The notes below the pieces were generated by a model. That model was not told where the DNA came from and ran no database searches. It saw only the letters and a program-made list of their open reading frames with translations. DNA of 35,687 bases from a virus. The stretch lies in IMG/VR virus record IMGVR_UViG_3300021963_000361, positions 1 through 35,687 of that record. One strand, 5' to 3'. The position numbers were made by a program, and so were the translations under genes. Below are positions 34,952 to 35,687 of the stretch, piece after piece; the stretch's first letter is position 1; each line of letters opens with the position of its first letter.

Positions 34952-35239
34952 TTATTCAATTACTTCAAATAGCCAAACAGTGATCTGATTCTTTGTTCTC
35001 GTATCGAGGAATGCTTTCTTGTAGTCCATAGCAATCTCTTCCATAGTTGGACGGTCTGGTATCCTGTACCCTCGCGGGTAGCGTGGATCTTTTTGTGAGA
35101 ACTTAATCTGGTTGTATCGGTTGTACTTCGCTATGTTATACTTGCGTACATATCAGCAAAGTATTTTGTATTTTATCGGGTCGTTCAGGATGGTATAGAG
35201 GCGGATCATTGTAGTTTGTTTAACACGGTAAATAGTCAT
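34952..35239 (-). CDS. Hypothetical basic protein (95 aa)
   Basis: ATG 35239 to TAA 34952-34954, one in-frame TGA. Very basic and tyrosine-rich (MTIYRVKQTTMIRLYTILND, YKILCGYVRKYNIAKYNRYN), so probably nucleic-acid binding. The start overlaps the upstream gene by 67 bp if that gene reads through TGA; alternative ATG at 35209. In a standard-code ancestor the start would sit in a classic ATGA overlap. No family recognised. Confidence 0.68.
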
Positions 35240-35433
35240 CTGAGCATTTGCTCTGAGTTGTTGTAGTTTCAATTTATAACCTTTTGTATTGCTTCTTCAA
35301 CCTTTGGAATACGTTCAAGGTCTTTCTTTCTCTCAATTGCCTTTCGGGCTGTCTCTACTTTGAGACGTTGAGCGAGAACAGTATGGTATATTTCACGGTT
35401 TTCTGCAGAAGCGAAAGGGCTTGGATTGAACAT
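35173..35433 (-). CDS. Hypothetical protein (86 aa), first leftward gene
   Basis: ATG 35433 to TAA 35173-35175, four in-frame TGA codons. The N-terminal 55 residues form a long helix (AENREIYHTVLAQRLKVETA, RKAIERKKDLERIPKVEEAI) and look real. The last 31 residues beyond the TGA at the ATGA overlap (LRGLFTVLNKLQGSASIPSG) run in a frame overlapping the next gene. It is the first gene seen at the right edge, so likely the promoter-proximal gene of this leftward group. No family recognised. Confidence 0.6.
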
Positions 35434-35640
35434 ATTTGTATTTGTTAGTTTTTCATTAAAACCACTTTATCCGATAGTGGGAAACGGGCTAAAAAAATAA
35501 CATCCGTCATTTTGGCAATTACTAGTCAAGTAAATATGTATTTATCGCACGTTGACCAAGTGTACGCTACATACCTTTCGGGCGTGTCGTCGGTAGGGAC
35601 ACTGTCAGTTATACTCGTGCAGGGAGTTCTCAATATGAGA
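35434..35640. other. Leader/edge region without a supported gene
   Basis: On the minus strand a weak terminator-like hairpin (AGTGG/CCACT reading 35480-35476 / 35466-35462 with TTTT at 35461-35458) lies 25 bp before the ATG at 35433, again possibly an attenuator. TTGACT at about 35531-35526 lacks a good -10. GTGTC/GACAC (about 35602-35584) forms another hairpin. The region is more GC-rich than its neighbours. On the plus strand a frame from 35526 is open to the edge and, if the molecule is circular, into the gene at 1-279. Confidence 0.35.
35602..35626 (-). repeat. Inverted copy of the 286-310 repeat
   Basis: Read on the minus strand it matches 286-310 over 25 bases with one mismatch. It lies 14 bp from the tRNA-like arm at 35641-35665. 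Confidence 0.6.
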
Positions 35641-35687
35641 GTGATGGAGGCAAGATTTGACTTGCAGGCAATTATCTGCTGAATTTG
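35641..35687 (-). ncRNA. Partial tRNA-like 3' half cut by the right window edge
   Basis: Read on the minus strand it gives GCAAG-TCAAAT-CTTGC then CTCCATCAC, the same arm plus acceptor-like 3' end as the RNA at 457-620, with a 6-nt instead of 7-nt loop. The window ends before any anticodon arm can be read. The bases just upstream on that strand (CAAATTCAGCAG) contain a TCA triplet in a loop-like setting, but I cannot show an anticodon stem. It may be a second copy of the element or a truncated tRNA gene. Confidence 0.35.

Noticed and set aside
286-35626. Prophage attachment sites (attL/attR)
   Set aside because: The repeats at the two edges are inverted and in different order, while att repeats are direct, and no integrase gene is present.
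1-35687. Code 4 (UGA=Trp) as explanation for the in-frame TGAs
   Set aside because: TGG is used normally for Trp at conserved sites, whereas TGA sits at conserved glycines and in Gly-rich tracts. Code 25 fits, code 4 does not.

Overview
This window is almost entirely bacteriophage DNA, and the phage clearly uses a recoded genetic code. Read with the standard code, nearly every gene breaks at in-frame TGA codons. Read with TGA as glycine (translation table 25), the pieces join into long overlapping genes that all end in TAA or TAG. TGA falls on glycines that define protein families: the EPASGSG motif of a methyltransferase, the GVPD motif of a VRR-NUC nuclease and the VPAGF motif of a DUF1353 protein. 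UGA-to-glycine recoding is known from Absconditabacteria (SR1) and Gracilibacteria, so the host is most likely one of these. That host call is an inference.

Layout: a rightward late half (about 637-24365) and a leftward early/accessory half (35433 down to 24516) converge on a bidirectional terminator at about 24377-24406. The left edge (1-636) holds the 3' end of a cut gene, an RNA-like element whose ends pair like a tRNA acceptor stem, and a short repeat that recurs inverted at the right edge. The rightward half carries a candidate small terminase gene, then (2792-13540) virion structural proteins: a tail/connector set, a glycine-rich adhesin, a DUF1353 protein, and two large internal or ejection-type proteins, one with a putative murein hydrolase domain. 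Next come large terminase and portal (13619-17714), then scaffold-like protein, decoration-like protein, major capsid protein and a beta-helix protein (17819-22733). Last comes a lysis module of holin, 26-residue membrane peptide, amidase endolysin and a ClpP-like serine protease (22794-24365). One 245-residue protein with helix-turn-helix-like segments is transcribed against this direction (1822-2559).

The three main late operons share a promoter/operator with TTGACAA heptamers spaced 11 bp apart. A fourth, weaker version precedes the endolysin. The divergent gene at 2559 is preceded by a structured leader ending in an intrinsic terminator directly before its ATG, which suggests attenuation.

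The leftward half has about 35 small genes packed with 1-10 bp gaps or TAATG/TAGTATG junctions. Recognisable products are a NinB-like protein, a SAM-dependent DNA methyltransferase, a VRR-NUC nuclease, zinc-ribbon proteins, a DUF551-like protein and a membrane-anchored protein joining an amidase domain to a lysozyme-like domain. A perfect-consensus promoter (TTGACA-17-TATAAT) at 33432-33404 starts a structured leader of about 178 nt and the main early operon. I see no DNA polymerase, helicase, integrase, CRISPR array or insertion sequence, so replication probably relies heavily on the host. Family assignments come from motif recognition by eye, without database searches.
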